A stretch of DNA of 5,898 nucleotides, taken from contig DBLW01000182.1 in the NCBI GenBank assembly GCA_002298075.1, positions 1-5,898 on the forward strand, given 5' to 3'. The notes below the pieces were generated by a model. That model was given only the letters and a program-made list of their open reading frames with translations, had not been told where the DNA came from and did no database searches. Of the stretch, positions 1 through 5,898 are shown piece after piece. This stretch comes from Bacteroidales bacterium UBA714. Its GTDB lineage: Bacteria > Bacteroidota > Bacteroidia > Bacteroidales > UBA932. Within the stretch, counting starts at the first letter, position 1. Every line of letters starts with the position of its first letter. Position numbers and translations under genes: made by a program.

Positions 1-2603
1 GAGGCAGCACCGTCAAAAAGACCGTCAGAAACGGAAACAAGGCTCTTGCAGTCCTTGAATGCAGTCGCAAAAGTGGTAACCTTGGAGTTGTTGGCAAACA
101 GTCCTGAAGGGGCTGACACAAGACCGGAGCCGACAAACACATTAGATGCAGTCGTAAGGGCCACAAGGTCATTGAAAAGGCCCGAAGGCACAGTCTTGAG
201 TGAAGTGCAGTTCTGGAAAAGATTTGCGATGCTCGTCACCTTAGACAAGCCCGAAAAAGCCGCCTCCGAAACATTCTCCAATGAGGTGCAGCCTTTGAAC
301 ATGCTTGAAATATTGGTGCATGCCGTGCATCCTGAGAATACGTCAGCACCCACGCTGCGCAATCCCGAACATCCGTCGAACATTCCGGAGAATGAAGTCA
401 CCTTAGACAAGCCCTTGAAAAATTCATCAGGCACTTCTTCCAATGAAGTGCAGCCGGCAAACGCACTGGCCATCTGTGTCACATTAGGACATGAGGCGAA
501 CAATCCGGAAGGCACGGATTTGAGGCTTGTACAGCCCTTGAATATGCTGCTGAACTGCTGGATTTTAGTGAAGCCGTCAAAAAGTCCGGCAGGAATCTCC
601 TCCAATGACACGCAATCCTGGAAAACCATTGTGAAAGCCGCCTTGTCCAAAACGGCAGATGTAGCCCCGGTCCTTGTGAACAGCCCCGCAGGAATGGACC
701 TGAGCCGGCTGCACCCGCTGAAACATGCCCTGAACTGCGTAACATTTCTGCAGCCTTCGAAAAGATCTTCCGGAATTGACGTTATCTTCGTCTTGTTGAA
801 AGCATTGTCAAACGTCGTGCACTTGGTGTTGTTCCGGAACAGTCCGACAGGAAGCTCAGTCACGCCGGTCGTATGGAAAGCCATACGGAAAGTCGTGCAT
901 TCGGTAAGGCAATCAAAAAGGCCTGCGGGTATTCGCGTCAGATTCTCACATGAAGAAAACAAGGCATTGCATGTGGTTATCTTCGGATTATTGTCGAAGA
1001 ATCCTTCAGGAATCTCAGCAAACTCCTTGCACTGGGAGAACATCTGGCTCACGTCCCTCAACTCCGGATTCTTTGAAAGGAAATCCTTGTTCAGGCCCGT
1101 AATTGCAGTCAGGCCGAACATGCCCTTGACAGACTCAAGCTTAGGGCAATGGAAGAGAAGCCCGGCCGGAACAGAAGTGATGTCCTTGGAAGAATAGAAA
1201 ATGTTTTCCATGCGCTCCGCATTCTCCGCATAACGGAACAGGCCGTCAGGAATTTCGCTTATTCCGGTGTCGGAAAATGCATATTCGAATGAAACCACAT
1301 TTTTGAACGCCTCGCAATTGTCTTCCGGTATTGCGGCCAGATTGGAGCACTGGCGGAATGCCTCATCCATTGACCGTATCCCCAGACGTCCCCAGTTATA
1401 TACACGCACAAGCTGGGCTTTCTGATTATAATACGCGCCATACTGCACATGAATCGCAGGTGCAGTTCCTTTTGCGGATACGATATATTCGTCTGGGTCA
1501 GTATAAGTGTGGGTCGGATATGTGTCTGTCGTAACTTCCTCAACAGTGCCGTCTCCCCAGTCGATGGTTCCTTCAAATCCTTCACCAAAGAACAGGATTG
1601 AATTAAGGTCTTTCGCAATGACATTAAGGCCAACGATGAATGCATTTATATCCATTCCCGTCTGGGAGACACGTATTATCTTCTCATCGTTGTTTTCCTT
1701 GCCGTCACCGGTTCTGACAGTTATCGTCACAACACGTGATTCCTCTCCGGAATTGATTACAGGAGTGATTTTAAGGCCGTTCTCTGTCCTTTCGACAGTA
1801 AGCCAGCCGTTGTCAGGATTGTCCACAGCATAATCCCAGTCGAAATTTGCGCTCACGGAAACCTCTCTTTCAGAATCTGAGGTCGGGGCAAAAGGAATGG
1901 TCTGGGCACCTACGGAAATATTGGCTGCGCGGTCCTGAAGTACAGATACAGTTTCAGTTACAGGATTCCCCCCCCCTACTCCTGCGATAAGCTTTATTTC
2001 AGTCTCTCTGTCGGCAAAGGAAGCATTCCTGTCCACAGAAAGCGTGAGGACATCACCGTTTCTTTCCACCAGCATCCATTCGCAGGCTGCCGTCTCAAAA
2101 GTCCAGTCATCGTCACTCGAAACGACCTCAAAGCTTGCAGTCAGCTCTCCGACAGCAGGAATCAGGAAATTGTTCCGGGAGGCGGTGATTTCAAGTGTTC
2201 CGTAAGCATTCTGGGTAACGGCAACCGAAACGGACTTGTCCCCGGCGGTAATGTCAACCGAAGCGGACAGCTTTTTCTCCTCATTGTTGGCATCGCAGGA
2301 AAGCACCAGCTGGTCTGCTTTCTCCACTTTTGCCGCCTCCAAAAATCCGTCTCCCGTAATCTTATAGTCCCATTCGACATTCGTATTGACATTGATGACG
2401 ACTTCTCCGCCAATGCTCTTGAACGAAACTGTCGCGCTTTTGCCGTCTTCCGATTCAAAAAGAGTGTTCCTCGAACCGACATTAAGTTCCGCCACAATAT
2501 CCTTGTCATTCTTTCCCGGGACAGGATTGTGAACGGTTATGGTCTCTTTCGTGCACGAAGCCAATGCAAGCAGCATAGCTGCACATATTGATAATTTTTT
2601 CAT
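1..2603 (-). CDS. Large BACON / leucine-rich-repeat surface lipoprotein (3' end outside window)
   Basis: At least 867 residues are visible from ATG at 2603, in one continuous frame to the left edge with no stop. Residues 1-17 form a lipoprotein signal peptide (MKK start, hydrophobic stretch, lipobox L14-A-S-C17). Three BACON-like beta-sandwich domains follow at about 39-132, 137-226 and 229-315, each with the usual core tryptophan (W78, W167, W256) and a closing V-x-Q strand (VTQ, VLQ, VSQ). A PKD-like module at about 318-380 carries DWGDGT (348-353) followed by an H-x-Y-x-x-P-x-x-Y-x-V strand. From about residue 412 the protein consists of roughly 27-residue leucine-rich repeats of BspA/DUF285 type. 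BACON domains are known as glycan- or mucin-binding or spacer modules, and BspA-type repeats are associated with adhesion. I infer a surface-anchored binding protein; its ligand is unknown. It starts 20 bases after the stop of the upstream lipoprotein gene, so the two are probably cotranscribed. A G9 tract falls in the second BACON domain. Confidence 0.88.
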   Translation of the reverse strand, partial: MKKLSICAAMLLALASCTKETITVHNPVPGKNDKDIVAELNVGSRNTLFESEDGKSATVSFKSIGGEVVINVNTNVEWDYKITGDGFLEAAKVEKADQLVLSCDANNEEKKLSASVDITAGDKSVSVAVTQNAYGTLEITASRNNFLIPAVGELTASFEVVSSDDDWTFETAACEWMLVERNGDVLTLSVDRNASFADRETEIKLIAGVGGGNPVTETVSVLQDRAANISVGAQTIPFAPTSDSEREVSVSANFDWDYAVDNPDNGWLTVERTENGLKITPVINSGEESRVVTITVRTGDGKENNDEKIIRVSQTGMDINAFIVGLNVIAKDLNSILFFGEGFEGTIDWGDGTVEEVTTDTYPTHTYTDPDEYIVSAKGTAPAIHVQYGAYYNQKAQLVRVYNWGRLGIRSMDEAFRQCSNLAAIPEDNCEAFKNVVSFEYAFSDTGISEIPDGLFRYAENAERMENIFYSSKDITSVPAGLLFHCPKLESVKGMFGLTAITGLNKDFLSKNPELRDVSQMFSQCKEFAEIPEGFFDNNPKITTCNALFSSCENLTRIPAGLFDCLTECTTFRMAFHTTGVTELPVGLFRNNTKCTTFDNAFNKTKITSIPEDLFEGCRNVTQFRACFSGCSRLRSIPAGLFTRTGATSAVLDKAAFTMVFQDCVSLEEIPAGLFDGFTKIQQFSSIFKGCTSLKSVPSGLFASCPNVTQMASAFAGCTSLEEVPDEFFKGLSKVTSFSGMFDGCSGLRSVGADVFSGCTACTNISSMFKGCTSLENVSEAAFSGLSKVTSIANLFQNCTSLKTVPSGLFNDLVALTTASNVFVGSGLVSAPSGLFANNSKVTTFATAFKDCKSLVSVSDGLFDGAA
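3..1370 (-). repeat. Tandem leucine-rich repeats within the surface lipoprotein (about 17 units)
   Basis: From residue 412 to the window edge the protein is made of about 17 units, mostly 26-27 residues (78-81 bp), with the consensus F-x3-F-x-x-C-x-S-L-x-x-[IV]-P-x-G-L-F-x6-[VT]-T. Units differ in DNA sequence, so this is an old, diverged array rather than a recent expansion, although some short blocks are identical between units. Units 2-4 are the most degenerate. One unit, around 640-720, is about 33 residues long because of an insertion after GLF. The array continues beyond the left edge. The unit resembles BspA/DUF285-type repeats; the exact Pfam family was not assigned. Confidence 0.85.
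235..414 (-). repeat. 18-bp perfect direct repeat exactly two repeat units apart
   Basis: The 18-base string gtcaccttagacaagccc occurs at 235-252 and again at 397-414. The copies are 162 bp apart, which is exactly 54 codons or two 27-residue units, and they encode the same G-L-S-K-V-T segment in units 12 and 14. Recombination or slippage between the copies would remove or add two whole units without changing frame. Confidence 0.85.
1968..1976 (-). repeat. G9 homopolymer tract inside the lipoprotein coding region
   Basis: Nine C on the plus strand read as GGG GGG GGG in the gene, encoding Gly210-Gly212 in a loop before the last strand of the second BACON domain. The frame is intact at length nine on both sides. 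Loss of one G gives TAA three codons after the tract region (GGA ATC CTG TAA). Gain of one gives GAA TCC TGT AAC TGA. Either change would truncate the protein to about 215 residues and remove the third BACON domain, the PKD-like module and all leucine-rich repeats. Confidence 0.9.
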
Positions 2604-2623
2604 GACAATCTGTTTTTACGGTG

Positions 2624-3745
2624 TTATTGCGGCCTGTCGGCTTTCACAAAATACATCTTGCCGTCCGCATAATAGCTGCCACCGTCAACCGCATAGCTGC
2701 TGCCGGTATATACGACAAGACCGAAAGAAGAATAACCGGACGGCATCCCGTTCAAATGAATCGCATCCCGTTCGGTACCAGTCTCATCAGAATATCCCTT
2801 GCCGTTAGTGCCGGTAAGCATTGTGGTGGAGAATCCTCCTCCGTCACCTGCGAAGTTTATGGCTACAGGGAAGAAAACATATGTCAAAGTAGCGCTTTCT
2901 TCCAAAGTAAGGCATGCACGGCCGAGGTCAATTGTCATCACCTCTTTTTCCTTGTCATAGCCGGCAATGATTTCAGTACCTTGGCGGAAAAGGTCCTTTA
3001 TCTTGAAACTTTTTCCATAGACATCCTGCTCAATGGTGCAGTGCGAAGCAGTTCCAGCATTTCCCAGCGGCTGTCTCTGATAATACCAGTTCTCTGCATA
3101 AAGGCCGAAATACCCGAGCATGCGCAAATAGGGGTTCTCCTCTCTTGAAATCTGCGTTATGTTGATTGTAACCGCTTTCTCAGATTCTGCGGCCCCCGCC
3201 TTTATCACTAATGATGACGTCCTCGTGTCTCCCCCGTTTACGGCGGCACTGACCTTGACCAGTCCCGATGCACGGTCCGGTTCCACAGAAAGCCATGAAT
3301 CAGACTGAGTTATGGTCCATTCAGAATTTGAGGACACAGAGAATGTGAACACGTCACCTTCCGAATCCATTTTAACAGATTCCGGAGAATTGGCATAAAG
3401 CTGCACAAGTTCGGAAGACCAGGCCTGGGTGACCTTTATCTCCTTGCTTGAGACTCCATTTGTAAGAAGAACGGAAGCGACCCTCTTTTTTCCGGTGACA
3501 TTAGGCTCAGCCGTCATCACCAGAGACTCGTGTGACTGCTCAAGCTTCAACCAGCTTTCAGGACAGTCTCCGGACCAGTCTGAAGGACATGCGACTGAAA
3601 TGGTCGCAGTCCCGCCGTTTTCCGCGAAGGCAACCGCATCCTGTGATACCAAGACCACATCCGCGACTTCATCCTTCGCCACTTCGCCGCACCCGCTATA
3701 TAAGGGGAGTGCAAAGCACAGCAATAATGGGAAAAAACGTTTCAT
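2624..3745 (-). CDS. Two-BACON-domain lipoprotein with C-terminal domain of unknown function
   Basis: 373 residues from ATG at 3745. An upstream in-frame GTG at 3772 would put nine polar residues before the signal peptide and is rejected. MKRFF followed by a hydrophobic stretch ends at Cys19 in a loose lipobox (L-Y-S-G-C), so lipidation is likely but the -3 residue is atypical. BACON domain 1 spans about 30-108 (W57, W65, closing VTQ 105-107) and BACON domain 2 about 113-200 (W143, W151, closing ITQ 196-198). Residues 201-373 form a separate, aromatic- and glycine-rich region that I do not recognise. It starts N-P-Y-L-R and ends with short Y/G-rich strands, and is probably all beta. The protein is expected in the periplasm or on the outer membrane. 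It is the first gene of the probable operon with the large repeat lipoprotein, with 20 bases between them. Shared BACON architecture suggests the two act on or bind a common ligand; no SusC/SusD or glycosidase gene is visible to identify it. Confidence 0.88.
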   Translation of the reverse strand: MKRFFPLLLCFALPLYSGCGEVAKDEVADVVLVSQDAVAFAENGGTATISVACPSDWSGDCPESWLKLEQSHESLVMTAEPNVTGKKRVASVLLTNGVSSKEIKVTQAWSSELVQLYANSPESVKMDSEGDVFTFSVSSNSEWTITQSDSWLSVEPDRASGLVKVSAAVNGGDTRTSSLVIKAGAAESEKAVTINITQISREENPYLRMLGYFGLYAENWYYQRQPLGNAGTASHCTIEQDVYGKSFKIKDLFRQGTEIIAGYDKEKEVMTIDLGRACLTLEESATLTYVFFPVAINFAGDGGGFSTTMLTGTNGKGYSDETGTERDAIHLNGMPSGYSSFGLVVYTGSSYAVDGGSYYADGKMYFVKADRPQ

Positions 3746-3824
3746 AATACAATATTTATAATTGGTGTTCACACAAGAAGCATGAGGAGGCGCTATAAAA
3801 AACCTTTTAAAGTTATGTAAAAAA

Positions 3825-3832
3825 CAAATACA
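3825..3832 (-). promoter_or_regulatory. Weak candidate -7 element for the lipoprotein operon
   Basis: On the minus strand the bases read TGTATTTG, one mismatch from the Bacteroidota consensus TAnnTTTG. A TTTTTG lies 15 bases further upstream (3848-3853), closer than the usual spacing of about 19-21 for the -33 element. If used, transcription would begin near 3818 and leave a leader of about 73 bases before ATG 3745. This is only the best match in the gap, not a firm call. Confidence 0.3.
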
Positions 3833-3877
3833 ATGTTATTTTTTCTGCAAAAACTAACAATCGCCACATATATAAGC

Positions 3878-3885
3878 TATCTTTG
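3878..3885 (+). promoter_or_regulatory. Bacteroidota -7 promoter element of rsmA (TATCTTTG)
   Basis: TATCTTTG matches the primary sigma factor consensus TAnnTTTG at every fixed base. It would start transcription near 3891, giving a leader of about 25 bases before the rsmA ATG at 3916. No clear TTG -33 element is found at the expected distance upstream, which is common for these promoters. The element overlaps the in-frame TTG at 3883, which argues against that codon as the start of rsmA. Confidence 0.65.
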
Positions 3886-3915
3886 CAGTCTATAACAAAT
3901 TGTCACTTTTCACCT

Positions 3916-4737
3916 ATGGAAGTAAGAGCCAAAAAGGCCTTGGGCCAGCATTTTCTGACAGACCTTTCGATTGCGCAGCGCATTGCCGAATCACTTGATA
4001 CACAAGAACCTCAGGTAGCTCCGCATATACCGGTGCCTACATTGGAAATCGGTCCCGGAATGGGAGTCCTGACACAGTATCTGCTGCAGAGGCCGGACCT
4101 TGACATGAAGATGGTCGAAATAGACAGCGAATCTGTAAATTACCTGCTCACACATTTCCAGCAGGTCAACGGAAAGCTTCTTGAGGCTGACTTTCTCAAG
4201 CTCAGGCTCGAAAAATTCTTCCCTGAGAAATTCTGCGTGATAGGCAACTTCCCATACAACATCTCCTCACAGATTTTCTTCAAGATTCTTGAATATAAGG
4301 AGCAGGTGCCGCAGGTTGTGTGCATGATACAGAAAGAAGTGGCTGAAAGGATAGCCGAAAAGCCGGGGACAAAGACATACGGCATTCTTTCGGTGCTGCT
4401 GCAGGCCTGGTATGACATCGAATACCTGTTTACCGTAGGTGAAGGCGCATTCAATCCGCCTCCGAAGGTAAAGTCAGCAGTAATAAGACTGGTGCGCAAC
4501 TCAAGGACAAGTCTCGGATGCGATGAAAAAATGTTCAAGGCCGTGGTCAAGACCGGATTCAACCAGCGCAGAAAGACACTCAGAAATTCCTTGAAAGCGA
4601 TTATACTTGAAAAGGCAGCCCGCGAAGGATGGGATGATGCGCAAAAGGCCGAGTTTGTGTCTGACCCCGTGTTCGACCTCAGGCCTGAACGCCTCGGGGT
4701 AGAGGACTTCATAGCCCTCACTCTGAAACTGTCATAG
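3916..4737 (+). CDS. rsmA: 16S rRNA (adenine1518-N6/adenine1519-N6)-dimethyltransferase RsmA
   Basis: RsmA (KsgA) uses S-adenosylmethionine to dimethylate two adjacent adenines in the 3'-terminal helix 45 of 16S rRNA, a late step of 30S subunit maturation in the cytoplasm. The 273-residue product is the normal family length. It shows the N-terminal K-x-x-L-G-Q-H-F-L motif (6-14), SAM-binding motif I E-I-G-P-G-M-G-V-L-T (44-53), the acidic E-I-D that contacts the ribose (68-70), A-D-F (91-93), catalytic motif IV N-F-P-Y-N-I-S (111-117), F-N-P-P-P-K-V-x-S-A-V (179-189) and F-N-Q-R-R-K-T-L-R (215-223). ATG 3916 is chosen because the protein then begins just before the conserved K-x-x-L-G-Q motif; the upstream in-frame TTG at 3883 lies within the promoter. 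There is no clear Shine-Dalgarno sequence. The gene is monocistronic here, divergent from the lipoprotein operon and convergent with the sigma cluster. Confidence 0.97.
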   Translation: MEVRAKKALGQHFLTDLSIAQRIAESLDTQEPQVAPHIPVPTLEIGPGMGVLTQYLLQRPDLDMKMVEIDSESVNYLLTHFQQVNGKLLEADFLKLRLEKFFPEKFCVIGNFPYNISSQIFFKILEYKEQVPQVVCMIQKEVAERIAEKPGTKTYGILSVLLQAWYDIEYLFTVGEGAFNPPPKVKSAVIRLVRNSRTSLGCDEKMFKAVVKTGFNQRRKTLRNSLKAIILEKAAREGWDDAQKAEFVSDPVFDLRPERLGVEDFIALTLKLS

Positions 4738-4786
4738 GTTTGCTGCCTCACATTGTCCCCGCCCCGGCACAAGCCCGGTTAGCCGT

Positions 4787-5191
4787 TCAGATTGAGGACA
4801 AATTGGTGCGTCGCACAGACACGGCCATGACGAATAGTCCAACCGCACCTGCCACCATATATCTGAGCGCCACGAAGACAGACTCATACTCCGGAATCTG
4901 CACCTTCACATCCGGAAGCAATGAAATCAGAGCCAAAGAAAGGAGAGCACATACCACGGACACCGAAGCCACGGCTATGGCATGACGTCGGTCACTTTCC
5001 TTTTTCCTGGCAGACAGGTCCATTATCTTCAATATTTTTTCCTGACATGCCGCGTCATCCTTACCGCTCAGGGAAGCAGGAACCGGAAGCTGGTCGATCT
5101 GACGCAAAAGCTCCTCCATAAACCCGTCATCTCCCGGGACAGAGGGCCTGTTCTGCATAAAAAACTTTCTTATTTCTTTATCCGTCACCAT
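4787..5191 (-). CDS. Two-helix membrane protein, probable anti-sigma factor (DUF5056-like)
   Basis: 134 residues from ATG 5191, one base after the TGA of the sigma factor gene. An in-frame TTG at 5209, inside the sigma gene, is a less likely start. The N-terminal part (about 1-60) is soluble and charged, opening with a D-K-E-I-R-K-F-F helix and then a P-x-D-D-G-F-M-E-E-L-L segment. This resembles the cytosolic part of the DUF5056-type proteins that follow ECF sigma genes in Bacteroides; the assignment is from memory of the family. Two transmembrane helices follow at about 70-92 and 107-126, with basic residues (R68-R69 before, R127-R128 after) placing both ends in the cytoplasm. No H-x3-C-x2-C zinc anti-sigma motif is present, so it is not a ZAS-type anti-sigma factor. 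Translational coupling to the sigma gene and the membrane topology support, but do not prove, a role in sequestering that sigma factor. Confidence 0.82.
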   Translation of the reverse strand: MVTDKEIRKFFMQNRPSVPGDDGFMEELLRQIDQLPVPASLSGKDDAACQEKILKIMDLSARKKESDRRHAIAVASVSVVCALLSLALISLLPDVKVQIPEYESVFVALRYMVAGAVGLFVMAVSVRRTNLSSI

Positions 5192-5192
5192 A

Positions 5193-5690
5193 TCACATTG
5201 TTTTTTCAAGATAAACCTTCAGATGGGCCCTGCCACGTGAAAGACAGGAGCGCACGGTACCTGAAGGCATTCCGGTAATTCCTACTATTTCCTTTATGGA
5301 TTTCTCCTCCATATAAAACAACAGAATCACAGCCTGCTCCTGCACGGAAAGCATCCCGATTGCCTGATACAGATCCTGATAGGCGAACCGCCTGTCCGCA
5401 ACTGATGTCTCATCATCAATATCGCAGGACCTTAGGCATTCGAGAGGTTCACAGGCACGGCGTCCATCCGTGCGCAAACTGTCATAATGGCAATTGTACG
5501 CTATCCGGAAAAGCCATGTAGAAAAACGCGAACGTCCTTCAAACTTCCCGAAAGAAAGATAGGCCTTCAGCAACGCCTCCTGAGCTATATCATCGGCACG
5601 TGAAGAATCGCCGCAACAGAGCATAAGCAGGAACCTCCTCAAAGATTCCTGCTCCTGAGATATCATTTCTATGAATTGTCCGCGTGTCAC
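5193..5690 (-). CDS. ECF-type RNA polymerase sigma factor
   Basis: 165 residues if started at GTG 5690; the protein then begins M-T-R-G-Q-F, which completes the first helix of region 2. Region 2 (about 5-75) includes D-D-I-A-Q-E-A-L-L-K-A-Y (33-44) for core polymerase binding and the -10 recognition helix F-S-T-W-L-F-R-I-A-Y-N (56-66). A linker of about 35 residues leads to region 4 (about 105-163), with L-S-V-Q-E-Q-A-V-I-L-L and the helix-turn-helix ending in G-T-V-R-S-C-L-S-R-G-R-A (144-155) for -35 recognition. Region 3 is absent, as in all ECF factors. The GTG lies five bases after the stop of the upstream small gene, with an AGG just before it. The upstream TTG 5729 would overlap that gene by 34 bases and adds an atypical tail; ATG 5666 would cut into region 2. 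The start is therefore fairly, not fully, certain. It is probably held inactive by the membrane protein encoded immediately downstream. Confidence 0.93.
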   Translation of the reverse strand: MTRGQFIEMISQEQESLRRFLLMLCCGDSSRADDIAQEALLKAYLSFGKFEGRSRFSTWLFRIAYNCHYDSLRTDGRRACEPLECLRSCDIDDETSVADRRFAYQDLYQAIGMLSVQEQAVILLFYMEEKSIKEIVGITGMPSGTVRSCLSRGRAHLKVYLEKTM

Positions 5691-5695
5691 AAGAC

Positions 5696-5893
5696 CTAAA
5701 GCTGTCCGTTCCCGTCCGTCTGCCCGCAAGAAGGCTTTTCTGGCGCCTTATATCTGAGCCCGAAGAAGAATGACACAAGGCTCGATATCCCGACGCAAAG
5801 CAGAACGACTCCGGCCAGATATCCCCACTGCGAGAAAGAGTAAAAATCCAATGCAGCAAACAAGATGAAGCCAATACCCATAAGCGTAAGCAT
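5696..5893 (-). CDS. Small two-helix membrane protein upstream of the sigma gene
   Basis: 65 residues from ATG 5893; ATG 5881 is an alternative start. The frame stays open to the window edge five bases further, so an even earlier start cannot be excluded. Two hydrophobic segments lie at about 2-15 and 24-44, separated by D-F-Y-S-F-S-Q-W-G-Y, and a polar tail of about 18 residues (R47-x-K49, then P/G/Q-rich) follows. The amino-acid pattern is that of a real membrane protein and the stop is only five bases before the sigma factor start, so it is probably the first visible gene of the sigma operon. I do not recognise a named family. It could be a sensor component of the sigma system or an unrelated small membrane protein that shares the promoter. 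Confidence 0.7.
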   Translation of the reverse strand: MLTLMGIGFILFAALDFYSFSQWGYLAGVVLLCVGISSLVSFFFGLRYKAPEKPSCGQTDGNGQL

Positions 5894-5898
5894 GACAC

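Noticed and set aside
46..1197. Long plus-strand open frame of 383 codons opposite the leucine-rich repeats
   Set aside because: It is antisense to the repeat array. Its pseudo-periodic protein mirrors the repeated codons of the minus-strand gene, it has no domain resemblance, and the minus-strand frame is clearly the coding one.
3..1370. Regularly spaced repeated DNA as a possible CRISPR array
   Set aside because: The units are diverged, about 81 bp, in frame and encode leucine-rich repeats. There are no identical repeats separated by unique spacers.
1259..1645. Minus-strand open frame of 128 codons overlapping the surface lipoprotein, possibly indicating a frameshift
   Set aside because: The main frame continues unbroken through this stretch with the recognisable DWGDGT module and repeats, so this is a shadow in another frame.
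3746..3772. Upstream GTG start for the two-BACON lipoprotein
   Set aside because: It would place nine polar residues before the MKRFF signal peptide. ATG 3745 gives a normal signal sequence.
4140..4772. Minus-strand open frame of 210 codons opposite rsmA
   Set aside because: It is antisense to a complete, motif-perfect rsmA and has no recognisable features.
5691..5729. TTG start at 5729 for the sigma factor
   Set aside because: It overlaps the preceding gene and adds a charged tail not expected in ECF factors. GTG 5690 sits directly at the start of region 2.
5590..5898. Minus-strand open frame of 102 codons at the right edge
   Set aside because: It overlaps the sigma factor and the small membrane gene in another frame and shows no coherent protein character.

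Overview
The window looks like a chromosomal piece from a member of the Bacteroidales (Bacteroidota). The evidence is two lipoproteins built from BACON domains, starts without clear Shine-Dalgarno sequences, an exact Bacteroidota-type -7 promoter element (TAnnTTTG) ahead of rsmA, and an ECF sigma factor paired with a small membrane protein of the type that follows sigma genes in Bacteroides. The genus cannot be read from the sequence alone.

Region 1 (1-3745, minus strand) is a probable two-gene operon of secreted lipoproteins. Transcribed first is a 373-residue lipoprotein with two BACON domains and a C-terminal domain I do not recognise. Twenty bases downstream starts a very large lipoprotein with three BACON domains, a PKD-like DWGDGT module and at least 17 leucine-rich repeats of about 27 residues. 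It runs off the left edge of the window. Together they suggest a cell-surface glycan-binding or adhesion locus. The large gene carries a run of nine G whose gain or loss of one base would at once create a stop codon, so it is a candidate for on/off phase variation.

Region 2 (3746-3915) is a 170-bp AT-rich divergent intergenic region. It holds a good rsmA promoter and a weak candidate promoter for the lipoprotein operon.

Region 3 (3916-4737, plus strand) is rsmA (ksgA), the housekeeping 16S rRNA dimethyladenosine transferase, complete and with all expected motifs. Region 4 (4787-5893, minus strand), convergent to rsmA, is a tight three-gene cluster: a small two-helix membrane protein, an ECF sigma factor and a two-helix membrane protein that is probably the cognate anti-sigma factor. 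The promoter of this cluster lies outside the window.

No RNA genes, insertion sequences or CRISPR arrays were seen. Most of the window is ordinary Bacteroidales gene content. The G tract and the internally repetitive surface protein are the parts most worth checking.
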